Origin: Kribbella steppae
GTDB taxonomy: Bacteria > Actinomycetota > Actinomycetes > Propionibacteriales > Kribbellaceae
Direction: 5' to 3'
DNA: 64,000 nt
NCBI RefSeq assembly: GCF_004342025.1
Contig: NZ_SLWN01000007.1
Coordinates: 491,881-555,880 of the forward strand
Shown here: positions 51,269 to 58,892 of the stretch, piece by piece
How positions within the stretch are numbered: position 1 is the stretch's first letter
How the letters are laid out: each line of letters starts with the position of its first letter
The notes under the pieces: generated by a model
Told to the model about the DNA's origin: nothing
The model's input: the letters and a program-made list of their open reading frames with translations, nothing else
The model's database searches: none
Translations under genes and position numbers: made by a program

Positions 51269-52014
51269 CAGCTGCCTCGCCTGACGAGAACCGGCTCGCC
51301 CGTACTCAACGCGGACAACGCGGACTGGAGTCGTTGCAGGTCTGACTGCCGCTCCAACCCGACCAGGACCTGTCGACGGGCCGACCCACCCGCAACCCCT
51401 TTCACCGCGTCGATCTGGAGCACCCGAACCCCCATCCAGAACTTCATCGCCGGCTGGTCCGCGTCCTTCGGCACCACCCAGATGTCGACCTGGTCCCCCG
51501 CCGCGGTGTCCGACGGCAGGCGTCCGGTGGCGATCGACAGCGGCAACTCGGTGCGGTCGTTGTCCGACTCGGGGACGGCAGCGTCCTGCGGTACGAACTC
51601 ACCCGCGTCGACAGCCCGGGTGACGACGAGCCCGTTGAGGTCCGAGTCGGCAGCGACGTACCGCCCCGCGTCCTCGCTGTTGGTGAAGCGCACCCGCGCG
51701 GTGGTGAGGTCGTCGCCGGTCAGCTTGGTCCCGGCGCGCAGGTCGTGTTTGGCCGCCCAGATCGTGGTGGTGTCGTCGGCAGTCGAGAGCAACTTGGCGC
51801 CGGCCAGCGCGGTGACGGCGACGAGTAGTACGCCGAGCACCAAGCGGCCGTCTTTCCACCGGGCTCGCCGGTTGCGCTGCGCCGGGACGGACGGTGCCCC
51901 GAACGCGGTACCGCGTACTGCTGTGTCGACCACGTCGAACTCCCCAGTCAATCGATCGCTCTCGAAGCCGACATTCTGCCGTGTCGAGGCACCTCCGCGT
52001 GAACGGCTATCCAC
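51268..52014 (-). CDS. SAF-domain protein (CpaB/RcpC-like)
   Basis: 248 aa, single membrane helix (LVLGVLLVAVTALAGAKLL, residues ~57-77). The extracellular SAF domain reads TTIWAAKHDLRAGTKLTGDD and GEFVPQDAAVP. CpaB-type proteins form part of the Flp/Tad pilus channel. It starts at GTG 52014 and overlaps the CpaE-like gene start by one base. A divergent excisionase-type HTH gene follows after 89 bp. Confidence 0.82.
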   Translation of the reverse strand: MDSRSRGGASTRQNVGFESDRLTGEFDVVDTAVRGTAFGAPSVPAQRNRRARWKDGRLVLGVLLVAVTALAGAKLLSTADDTTTIWAAKHDLRAGTKLTGDDLTTARVRFTNSEDAGRYVAADSDLNGLVVTRAVDAGEFVPQDAAVPESDNDRTELPLSIATGRLPSDTAAGDQVDIWVVPKDADQPAMKFWMGVRVLQIDAVKGVAGGSARRQVLVGLERQSDLQRLQSALSALSTGEPVLVRRGS

Positions 52015-52028
52015 AGGCTGTCAGCCTG
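52014..52028. promoter_or_regulatory. Palindrome in the divergent promoter of the SAF and HTH genes
   Basis: CAGGCTG-T-CAGCCTG, 15 bp with one central base, overlapping the first bases of the SAF gene. A candidate site for the HTH protein encoded at 52104. Confidence 0.4.
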
Positions 52029-52103
52029 GGGACAAACGGGATCGTCCGATCGCCAACCGTGGCAAACTGAAGGAACCAGCCACTACGTGAAGGAGCAGAA
52101 CGG

Positions 52104-52352
52104 ATGCCGGCTCCGCGATTCCTCCAGCTCGCCGACGTCGCCGAGGTGCTCAACATCTCCGCGAACCAGGTGTATGCCCTGGTCCGCCGCGGTGACATCC
52201 CCGCGGTCAAGATCGGCGGCCGCGGCCAGTGGCGGGTCGAGGCCACCGAGCTGGAGAAGTACATCGAGCGTCTCTACACCGAGACCCGGGACTTCATCGA
52301 CGCCCACCCGTTCGGCGAGGAGGCCGAGCAGTCGGAGGACGTGCACAACTAA
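52104..52352 (+). CDS. Excisionase/MerR-like helix-turn-helix protein
   Basis: 82 aa. The helix-turn-helix is FLQLADVAEVLNISANQVYA with a wing of VRRGDIPAVKIGGRGQWR. The tail has a long acidic helix (ELEKYIERLYTETRDFIDAH). It resembles small BldC/AlpA-type DNA-binding proteins. It is divergent from the SAF/CpaE pair and may control it, or the LysM-Rv3235 genes to the right, whose promoter carries short direct repeats. Confidence 0.75.
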   Translation: MPAPRFLQLADVAEVLNISANQVYALVRRGDIPAVKIGGRGQWRVEATELEKYIERLYTETRDFIDAHPFGEEAEQSEDVHN

Positions 52353-52894
52353 CGGCGGCGTAGGGCGCACAGTGCCTGGGTCGGCACCAGGCGCACGTTG
52401 TAGACCTCGGTCCGCCGCCGCGGCGCATCCAGCGGATGCTCCGCGATCTCCAGGAAGTCCGCCCCGACCCGATCGATCGTCCCAGTGACCGGCACTCCGC
52501 CGCAGAACAGCGTTACCGGTGAACGATCCCGCGCGATCCCGCGCAGCAGGTGAGCAAGACCCAGCTTCCCCGCCACCGCCCCGACGGCCGGTTCGGCCCA
52601 CGGCCCGAGTCGATGGACGGCGACCAGCGCGGCGACCGGGATCAGCCACTCCTCGTAGCGCTCGGCCTCGATCAGCAGGCAGTCCTTCCCGACCCGGGTG
52701 AGCAGCCCCTGGACCGGCTCCGCGTTCCTCAGTTCCACCCGTACGACGGTGTCGACCGCACCGCGAAGCCGGTCGAGCACGGTGATCTTGCCGACCTCGG
52801 TGCGGATCCGGTCCGCCACCTCGCCGTACAGATCCCCCTCCTGGAGCGCGTCGAACTGCGACTCCAGATCCGCGAACAACGCATCCCACCGCAT
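52349..52894 (-). CDS. Hypothetical protein, beta-rich LSm-like
   Basis: 181 aa, acidic N-terminal helix (ALFADLESQFDALQEGDLYG) then beta strands that look like an LSm/Sm-type fold repeated twice (VRVELRNAEPVQGLLTRVGK, LIPVAALVAVHRLG; ARDRSPVTLFCGGVPVTGTI, VGADFLEIAEHP). Its stop overlaps the tail of the HTH gene by four bases. No function is known to me. Confidence 0.55.
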   Translation of the reverse strand: MRWDALFADLESQFDALQEGDLYGEVADRIRTEVGKITVLDRLRGAVDTVVRVELRNAEPVQGLLTRVGKDCLLIEAERYEEWLIPVAALVAVHRLGPWAEPAVGAVAGKLGLAHLLRGIARDRSPVTLFCGGVPVTGTIDRVGADFLEIAEHPLDAPRRRTEVYNVRLVPTQALCALRRR

Positions 52895-52999
52895 GGCCGC
52901 GAACCTACCCGATCGCGCTCACCTTCCGTGCGGCAAGCCGACGCTGCGTGACATTCCGCTTGCAAACCGCCCTCAGTACGGGTCTATAGTGATCAAGCC

Positions 53000-53017
53000 A
53001 AAGCAAACTAAAGCAAA
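53000..53017. promoter_or_regulatory. AAAGCAAA direct repeats in the LysM gene promoter
   Basis: AAAGCAAA at 53000-53007 and 53010-53017, with a 10-bp period, in an AT-rich patch upstream of the start at 53042; CTATAGT (about 52984) may be a -10 element. Phased short direct repeats can mark binding by small HTH proteins such as BldC. Confidence 0.45.
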
Positions 53018-53041
53018 TTCATAGATCAGACAGGAAGCGGG

Positions 53042-54201
53042 GTGAACGCGATGATCCGAGGGCTGAAGGGCATCCTCGCGCTGGTGGCGCTGGCCGGCCT
53101 GGGCGTCGGTCTGCGCTGGATGACGGCAGGTTCGATCGGCGCGGCGAACAGCCACGACCTCGACTCGATGGCCGTGCTCGCGGTCGGGACTGTGGCGTGG
53201 ATGGCCTACGGCTGGCTCGTCCTGGCCGTGCTGGCGACCGTCCTGGAGCAGATCCCGGGCGTGATCGGCGCGGCCGCCTCCGCGGTGACTGGGCGGATCA
53301 CCTCACAGACCTCCCGCACCCTGCTCCGCTCTGCCCTCGGGTTGGCCGCCGTCACTCCCCTGACCGTCGGCGTAGCCCAAGCCACCCCAGGCGACGGCAC
53401 GATCGCCCGCCCATGGACCCAGCTAGAGCCCCGCTCCACCGTCCAACCCACCAGCACCCCGTGGCGTACGACGGAGCCGCCGTCAACCGTCCAGCTGTCC
53501 GGCCCCGCGCCGTACGCGCGCCCCTTTGGTGGCACCGTTTCCTCCGGTACGCCGGCCTCCACGAACCGGCCCACCACCGAGCCCCCGTCAACCGTCCGCC
53601 TCACCGGTCCCACGCCAGCCACGGACACCAGCGCCAGCCGCCCGCAGGATGTTCTGCGTGAGGGCACTCGCCCGCAGGACGCCGTACCGACAGCGCAGCA
53701 GCGGACGACCTCGCAGCGCGGCACCGCCGGCACGCGATCCGGCCAACCAGCTGAGCGATCCGCCGACAGTGCTCGGACTGACGTGCCGGCTGACGCCCGT
53801 ACACGGCGTGGTGTGCCCTCCGAGGCTCGTACGCAGCCTGGCGTGCCAACAGACTCCGCGACGCGGGGTGAGGTGCCTGGTGGGGCTCGGGTGCGGGTTG
53901 GTGTGCCGGACCGGCCGACCGCGGGTGCGGCCACCCGGTACACAGACGTGCGGTCGGGTCAGCCGGTGCGGGTTCCTGCACGTGTCGTCGTCAAGCCCGG
54001 CGACACCCTCTGGAGCATCGCCGCGAAAGACCTCGGCCCGAACGCGACCGCCGAGGACATCGCCGCCCGCTGGCCGGCCTGGTACGCCGCCAACCGCCAA
54101 CTGATCGGGCCCGGCCCGACCTGATTCTTCCCGGCCAGGTGCTGCGAATCCCGGCATCCGCGACCGGCAACCCCGTGCCGCCCACCCAACAGGAGAAGTG
54201 A
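53042..54201 (+). pseudogene. LysM-domain membrane protein, frameshifted near the C-terminus
   Basis: GTG at 53042 (ATG at 53051 is also possible). Three membrane helices in the first ~110 residues are followed by a long Pro/Thr/Arg-rich linker with repeated TTEPPSTV and DVP/GVP motifs, and a C-terminal LysM domain (VVVKPGDTLWSIAAKDLGPN ... RWPAWYAANRQLI). The frame stops at 54124 in the middle of the LysM repeat. In the next frame it continues at once with DLILPGQVLRIPASATGNPV and stops at 54201. So one base is missing, probably in the CCC run at 54115-54117. The protein would be about 385 aa if repaired. The 3' end carries the ribosome site of the next gene. Confidence 0.8.
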
Positions 54202-54202
54202 C

Positions 54203-55246
54203 ATGAGCCAGAACCTGCCCGCGGTCCCGTCCCAGCACCCCACCCCGAGCCGCACCCTGGCCCCGGTCCCACCACTCCCCAACACCCCAACCGCCATGCG
54301 CGACCTGGCACACACCCAGCCCGACCTGACCGCAGTAGCCGCACCCCGCCTCCGCGCAGCCAACCCCCACCCGACCCACCACACGATCCCCGCCACCGTC
54401 CGCCACGCCGGCACCATGCCCACCGCGGCCCTAGCCCTCCGCCACCAAGCCCTACCCCACCTAGGCATCACCCCCTGCCAACCCGAGCCCTCGACCACTC
54501 CCGCAGTAGCCGTGAGCGAGCCCTCCGCCGCTCTTGCAGCTGTCCCAGCCGCGTCCCTGGCCACGCCTATGCCAAGCGAACGCCCGGCTGGCGCTGCCCC
54601 GACCGAACGCTCAGTTGCTCCTGGGTCTGCTCCGGCCGACTCGGCTGCTCCTGCAGCAGCCTCGGCCGAGCACGCTGTTGTTTCTACAACTGCCGGGACC
54701 GAGCCTTCAGCTACTTCTGCATCAGCACCGGCCGCGTCCCCAGGTATACCTGCGTCGGCTCCGGGGCTCGGGTCCGATCAGAGCGCGGTTCGCGAGCGGA
54801 CTGCAGGTTCGCGTCGAGCGCTTGCCGTGGTCCCAGGGCATGCTGACGGCGTGGCGACCGCCACCGAGTCGACGGATGCCCCGAAGCGAGTTACTGCTGC
54901 GGGGCCTGGCTTGCCGGATGCTCGCGCTTGGGGTGGGCGATTGGCGCAGGCAGTGTCCGAGGTCCTGGCAGGCGACCGGCCGATCTCGCAGTTGGTGCGC
55001 TTCACGGACGAGGCGGTATTCGCCGACCTCAACCGCCGGGTCCGGCTCCTTGGCCTGACCACAACCGCCACCGCTCGCGGCGCCAAGGAACGCAGCTCCG
55101 TGTGTTCGGTCCGCATCTGCACCCCGGCAGAGGAGATCGCAGAAATCGCCGCCCACGTCCGCCACGGCGACCGTTCCCGCGCCATCGCCCTCCGCCTGGA
55201 GATCCGCCGCAACCGCTGGATCTGCACCGCCCTCGAACTCGGCTGA
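54203..55246 (+). CDS. Rv3235-family protein with long disordered N-terminus
   Basis: 347 aa. The N-terminal ~250 residues are low-complexity Ala/Ser/Thr/Pro (ASAEHAVVSTTAGTEPSATS and similar). The C-terminal ~95 residues are the Rv3235-like (DUF6459-type) domain: WGGRLAQAVSEVLAGDRPIS, SVCSVRICTPAEEIAEIAAH and ALRLEIRRNRWICTALELG. It starts with AGGAGAAG seven bases upstream, inside the end of the LysM gene, so the two are tightly coupled. The same pair occurs upstream of secA in other actinomycetes; secA is not in this window. Confidence 0.8.
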   Translation: MSQNLPAVPSQHPTPSRTLAPVPPLPNTPTAMRDLAHTQPDLTAVAAPRLRAANPHPTHHTIPATVRHAGTMPTAALALRHQALPHLGITPCQPEPSTTPAVAVSEPSAALAAVPAASLATPMPSERPAGAAPTERSVAPGSAPADSAAPAAASAEHAVVSTTAGTEPSATSASAPAASPGIPASAPGLGSDQSAVRERTAGSRRALAVVPGHADGVATATESTDAPKRVTAAGPGLPDARAWGGRLAQAVSEVLAGDRPISQLVRFTDEAVFADLNRRVRLLGLTTTATARGAKERSSVCSVRICTPAEEIAEIAAHVRHGDRSRAIALRLEIRRNRWICTALELG

Positions 55247-55571
55247 CCCCCATACGTCCCCCACTCCACCCGACCCCACGCATCCCCGCGCCCCACCTTC
55301 GACCACCCGCGACGGCGCACAAGCCGATCAGCCGAGCACGCTGATCTGCCGCGGCGGCGTATCCGTCATCGCGCCATGCCCTGCCGTGACGAGCTGGTCA
55401 GCCGAGGTGCCGTGGACAACCGAGGCAGCCCGCTCTGCGGCGGCGACGTGCCAGCCATCGCGGATGTGGTCTGTGTGCTGTGGCGACAAGGGCCGTGGTG
55501 TGGTGGGACTCGGTTGTGTGTGGCGCCTCGAGGTATCGGAGGAGCCGTGGCAGCGGGAGTAGTTTCGGGGT
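55247..55571. other. 325-bp intergenic stretch with hairpin and possible gene remnant
   Basis: A hairpin GATCAGC-cgagcac-GCTGATC (55326-55346) follows the Rv3235-family gene. On the minus strand, codons from about 55480 to 55328 have high GC at position three and read RDGWHVAAAERAASVVHGTS before a stop; no start codon with a ribosome site was found, so this may be the end of a deleted gene. Confidence 0.4.
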
Positions 55572-55928
55572 ATGCAGTTCGACCGGTACACCGTGATTTT
55601 GTTGACGTTGCGATCGGATGCGCCCGCGATGACGGACGATGAGGCCGCAGAGCTTCAGGACCGGCATCTAGCGCACGGTGCCGATATGCAGGATCGCGGG
55701 CTGGTCCTGGCTCGCGGACCGTTGACGGAGCAGGACGACGAGCGCTTCCGCGGGTTCTCCATCTGGTCGGTCGACGCGGAGACCGCCCGTCAGCATGCCG
55801 AAGCCGATCCGGCGGTGCGGGCCGGCCGATTGGCGGTCAACGTCATGACGTGGATGATGCCTGCGGGCAACCTCCAGTTCACCAAGGTGCAGCCGCCCAG
55901 GTCGATTGCCGAAGCGACAGCCGACTGA
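55572..55928 (+). CDS. YCII-domain protein
   Basis: 118 aa. The ferredoxin-like YCII fold is seen as YTVILLTLRSDAP, AELQDRHLAHGADMQDRGLV with the conserved His, GPLTEQDDERFRGFSIWSVD and AETARQHAEADPAVRAGRLA. YCII proteins include dehalogenase-like and small stress enzymes; the reaction is unknown. A promoter should lie in the 325-bp region upstream. Confidence 0.85.
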   Translation: MQFDRYTVILLTLRSDAPAMTDDEAAELQDRHLAHGADMQDRGLVLARGPLTEQDDERFRGFSIWSVDAETARQHAEADPAVRAGRLAVNVMTWMMPAGNLQFTKVQPPRSIAEATAD

Positions 55929-55929
55929 G

Positions 55930-56000
55930 TCGAGCGGCGACGAACTCGCCGCCGCGCGGGCACTGTCAGAGCTGGCCCATCGCCTGTTCCGAGGTGGTCG
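55930..56000 (+). pseudogene. Possible remnant of a DUF1876 (dsRBFC) protein
   Basis: Immediately after the YCII stop a frame reads SSGDELAAARALSELAHRLF, matching from memory the conserved helix of the small DUF1876 family. No start or upstream half is present, and the reading frame soon loses normal codon usage. Very short, so the match may be chance. Confidence 0.3.
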
Positions 56001-56213
56001 ACCGTCCGGCCCGGGATCAGGCGAGGCCCCGGCCACGCAGAGCCGCGGCCTCTTGCCAGCTGGCTGGGCTTTCGGTCTAACGCTCCTGACAGTGGTGGGG
56101 CCGTGTTGGGGAGCGCAATCGGATCGTGTGGTTGTTGTCATGTAGCTGCGGCAGGGTCGGCGTACGGTAGCCGGATCGGTCGATGGATCGGTCTTCGTCG
56201 TTCGGGGGAACGA

Positions 56214-56828
56214 ATGCCTGACAGCACGCTCAGCAATGCGGTGAACTCGGCCCGCTCAATCACCACGCCCATGACAACCGGCTGGCCGGCGTCCACTGGG
56301 GTGGCGCCGGATCAGCCGGCTCTGCACCGCCTGAATCCTGTCTCGCCGGCACGACTTCGGGTGATGGATGTACGCCGTTCAGTCGGCCAGACGATCGCCC
56401 AGCAGGCAGCAGCAGAGCTAGCCGCCGCCGGCCAACGAGCCGCAGCACACACCACCACGCACCCGCTGACTCCGCCACCTGCACAGCCACCGGCAAGACA
56501 CAGCACAGAAACGATGCCCAAGGCAAGCGATACCCAACCAACGGTGGGAGCGCGCGACCTATGGGCGGACGCGGATGAGCCAGCCTTCGCTGAGTGGAGC
56601 ACTGTGCATCAGGCTGTGGATCAGCATCCTCGGCACGTGGCCGCAGGGTCGAGTGCCGGACGACCGGCCACAGATGCGAGCTCCGTGGAGCGCGCCGCCG
56701 GGCAGGTAGGCGGAGGCCTTCAGGCTGGCGCCGTACGGGAGATGGCTGGAACAGTCCGGCGCCCGGGGCGAGCGCTGTGGATGCGGTTGCGGAAGTGGAC
56801 TCCGTGGAGAACGCCGCCGGGCAGGTAG
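56214..56828 (+). CDS. Uncertain hypothetical, repeat-containing, possibly frameshifted
   Basis: 204 aa from ATG 56214 (GGGGGA upstream). The middle reads SVGQTIAQQAAAELAAAGQR, helical. The C-terminus includes SVERAAGQVGGGLQAGAVRE from the first copy of a ~70-bp DNA repeat. The second copy continues the same peptide pattern (SVENAAGQVGGRLEAGSAQE) but in another frame, suggesting the original protein continued beyond the present stop. Codon usage is intermediate. It may be a decaying gene. No family was recognised. Confidence 0.35.
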   Translation: MPDSTLSNAVNSARSITTPMTTGWPASTGVAPDQPALHRLNPVSPARLRVMDVRRSVGQTIAQQAAAELAAAGQRAAAHTTTHPLTPPPAQPPARHSTETMPKASDTQPTVGARDLWADADEPAFAEWSTVHQAVDQHPRHVAAGSSAGRPATDASSVERAAGQVGGGLQAGAVREMAGTVRRPGRALWMRLRKWTPWRTPPGR

Positions 56829-56868
56829 GCGGACGCCTTGAGGCTGGCTCCGCGCAGGAGATTGCCGG
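56681..56868. repeat. Two direct repeats of about 69 bp, with a third degenerate copy
   Basis: Copies start at 56681 and 56800 (CTCCGTGGAG...), with roughly 85% identity by eye; a degenerate third copy begins near 56899. The spacing of 119 bp is not a multiple of three, so the coding frames differ. It looks like duplication in a once coding, repeat-rich segment. Confidence 0.7.
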
Positions 56869-57015
56869 GGCGAGCGGCGTGCGTGCGGTTGTGGGCGCGC
56901 CGTGGAGCGCCGTGCCGGGCGGGTGGGTGGAGTGCCTTGGCGGGTGGGGTTGCGGAGCCTGGTGCTGCGGGAGCGCTCGACTGGAATTGTCGGTGGGGCG
57001 TTGCAGACTGGTGGG

Positions 57016-57720
57016 GTGAGTGAGTTCGAGCCGTATCGCGAGCGCCCCGCCCGGGTGCCCGGTGCCGCGCTCTGGACGCGAACCGCAGAGGGCGGGGAGT
57101 ACCGGATCCTCCCGGACGGCTGCATGGACCTGCTGCTGATGGACGACGAATTGATCATCGCCGGGCCGGACAGCCGTGCGTGGGTCGGGTCGGCTGAGGC
57201 GGGGACGAAGTACGCCGGAATCCGATTCGCACCGGGGACGGCGCCACGGTTCCTCGGCGTACCGGCGCGGGAACTGCTGAACGAACGCGTCTCGCTGAGC
57301 GATCTCTGGTCGCCCGCGCGGAGCCGGCGACTGGCCGATCAGGTGCGGTCGGCGCCCGTGCCGGCGTTGGCATTGGAGCAGGTGGTAGCGGGGTTGGCTG
57401 AGGAGCCGCCTGACCGGCTGATCACCCACGTGCTGCGTGCTGTTCGGAGTGGAATGCTTCGGGGTGGTGCAGGTGTGCTGTCGCTGGCGGGGAGCGTCGG
57501 GTTGAGTGAGCGGCAGTTGCACAGAAGGTGCCTGAACGCGTTCGGCTACGGGCCGAAGATGCTCGACCGCGTCCTGCGGATGAACGTCGCCCTCGACCAC
57601 GCCCGCACCGGCGTCGCGCTGGCCGACGTCGCTGTCCTGACCGGGTACGCCGACCAAGCGCACCTAACCCGAGACGTCAAAGCCCTCACCGGCCTCCCAC
57701 CCCGAATCCTCCTGAGCTAG
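57016..57720 (+). CDS. AraC-family transcriptional regulator
   Basis: 234 aa from GTG 57016. The N-terminal ~130 residues match the DUF6597-like sensor found in small AraC regulators (ILPDGCMDLLLMDDELIIAG; KYAGIRFAPGTAPRFLGVPA). The C-terminal HTH_18 is VLSLAGSVGLSERQLHRRCL and ALADVAVLTGYADQAHLTRD. It ends close to the phosphotransferase gene. Targets unknown. Confidence 0.9.
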   Translation: MSEFEPYRERPARVPGAALWTRTAEGGEYRILPDGCMDLLLMDDELIIAGPDSRAWVGSAEAGTKYAGIRFAPGTAPRFLGVPARELLNERVSLSDLWSPARSRRLADQVRSAPVPALALEQVVAGLAEEPPDRLITHVLRAVRSGMLRGGAGVLSLAGSVGLSERQLHRRCLNAFGYGPKMLDRVLRMNVALDHARTGVALADVAVLTGYADQAHLTRDVKALTGLPPRILLS

Positions 57721-57856
57721 CGCCACGTGCACTCGTGCATCGCGGTGATGGTCGCGCACTCGGCGGGGTTGAGCGCGAGTCGAGGTGACCGCACGGCTGA
57801 TCAGCAATCTGGAAACCGGCTGAGACCGACCGGTGCGCGTGCCACCATTGCTGTTT

Positions 57857-58884
57857 GTGAGTGCTGAGATCGGTACGGCGATATTGCGGCACAACCCGCT
57901 CAACGCGGTGACTGCGACCGTCGAGCGAGTGACGTACGCCGACGGTCGCACGCTGATCCGGAAAGCGCTGCGGAAGCCGGCGACCTCGACCGGGCCGTGG
58001 GCCGCTCCGAGGATCCGCGGCATTGGAACTACTGGCGCCGCGAGGTCGAGGTCTATCACGACGACGAGCTTCGCAAGCAGCTGGCCGTTGCGGGGCTGGT
58101 GCTGCCGGAGGCCGACGTCGCGGAGCACACGGACGGCGCCGTACTGATGATGGAGGATATCGAGGGCACGCACGGGACCGAGTTCTCGCTGGCTGAGCAT
58201 GCGGCGTTTGCTCGGGCGTGCGGTCGGTGGCAGGCGCGGCCGGCGGGCGATCGTCCGTGGACGTCGATCGGGTTCCTGCGCGACTACTCGACGTCTCGGG
58301 ACGTGCCGTGGCAGCTGGTTGACGACGATGCAGCCTGGCGGCAGCCGCTGGTGGCTGAGAACTGGCCGGCCGGGTTGCGACAAGCGTGGCGTCAATTGGT
58401 TGCCCATCGCAACGAGCTGCTCGACCTGGTGGCGCGGCTGCCGCGGGCTCGGTGCCATCTCGATCTGTGGGTGTCGAACGTGATCCAGCGGCCGACCGGC
58501 GAACTCGCGCTGCTCGACTGGGCGTTCACCGGCGACGGTGCGCTCGGTGAGGACCTCGGCAACCACATCCCCGACGCCGTGTTCGATCTCTTCTGGCCGG
58601 CCGAGCGGTTGCCCGGGCTCGCCGAGACGTGCATCGACAACTACCTCGACGGCCTGCGCGAAGCCGGCTGGCGAGGCAGTCCCGACGACGTACGACTCGC
58701 CGTGATGGCGTCCGGCGTCAAGTACGCCTGGCTCCTCCCCGGCCTACTCGGCCGCGCGTCCGACACCTCCCACAACGCCTATCACCAGCAAGCCGACAGC
58801 CACCACCTCTTCCACCAACGCGGCCAAGCCCTCACCTTCGTCGCCAACTGGTGCAAGCAGGCGCTCGAATCGCCCCGGCGATAA
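57857..58884 (+). pseudogene. Aminoglycoside phosphotransferase-like kinase, frameshifted
   Basis: It begins at GTG 57857 in one frame: GTAILRHNPLNAVTATVERV then RKALRKPATSTGPWAA. Within about 57990-58005 the homology moves to the next frame, which continues SEDPRHWNYWRREVEVYHDD and all of the kinase core: RCHLDLWVSNVI (H-x-D-x4-N), LLDWAFTGDG (metal Asp) and NHIPDAVFDLF. One base appears to be missing near GCCGCTCC (about 58000). The same shift (frame 2 to 1) occurs in the LysM gene 4 kb to the left. Repaired length about 342 aa. It might still be translated from ATG 57997 as a shortened protein. Confidence 0.75.
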
Positions 58885-58892
58885 GGCCTTCG

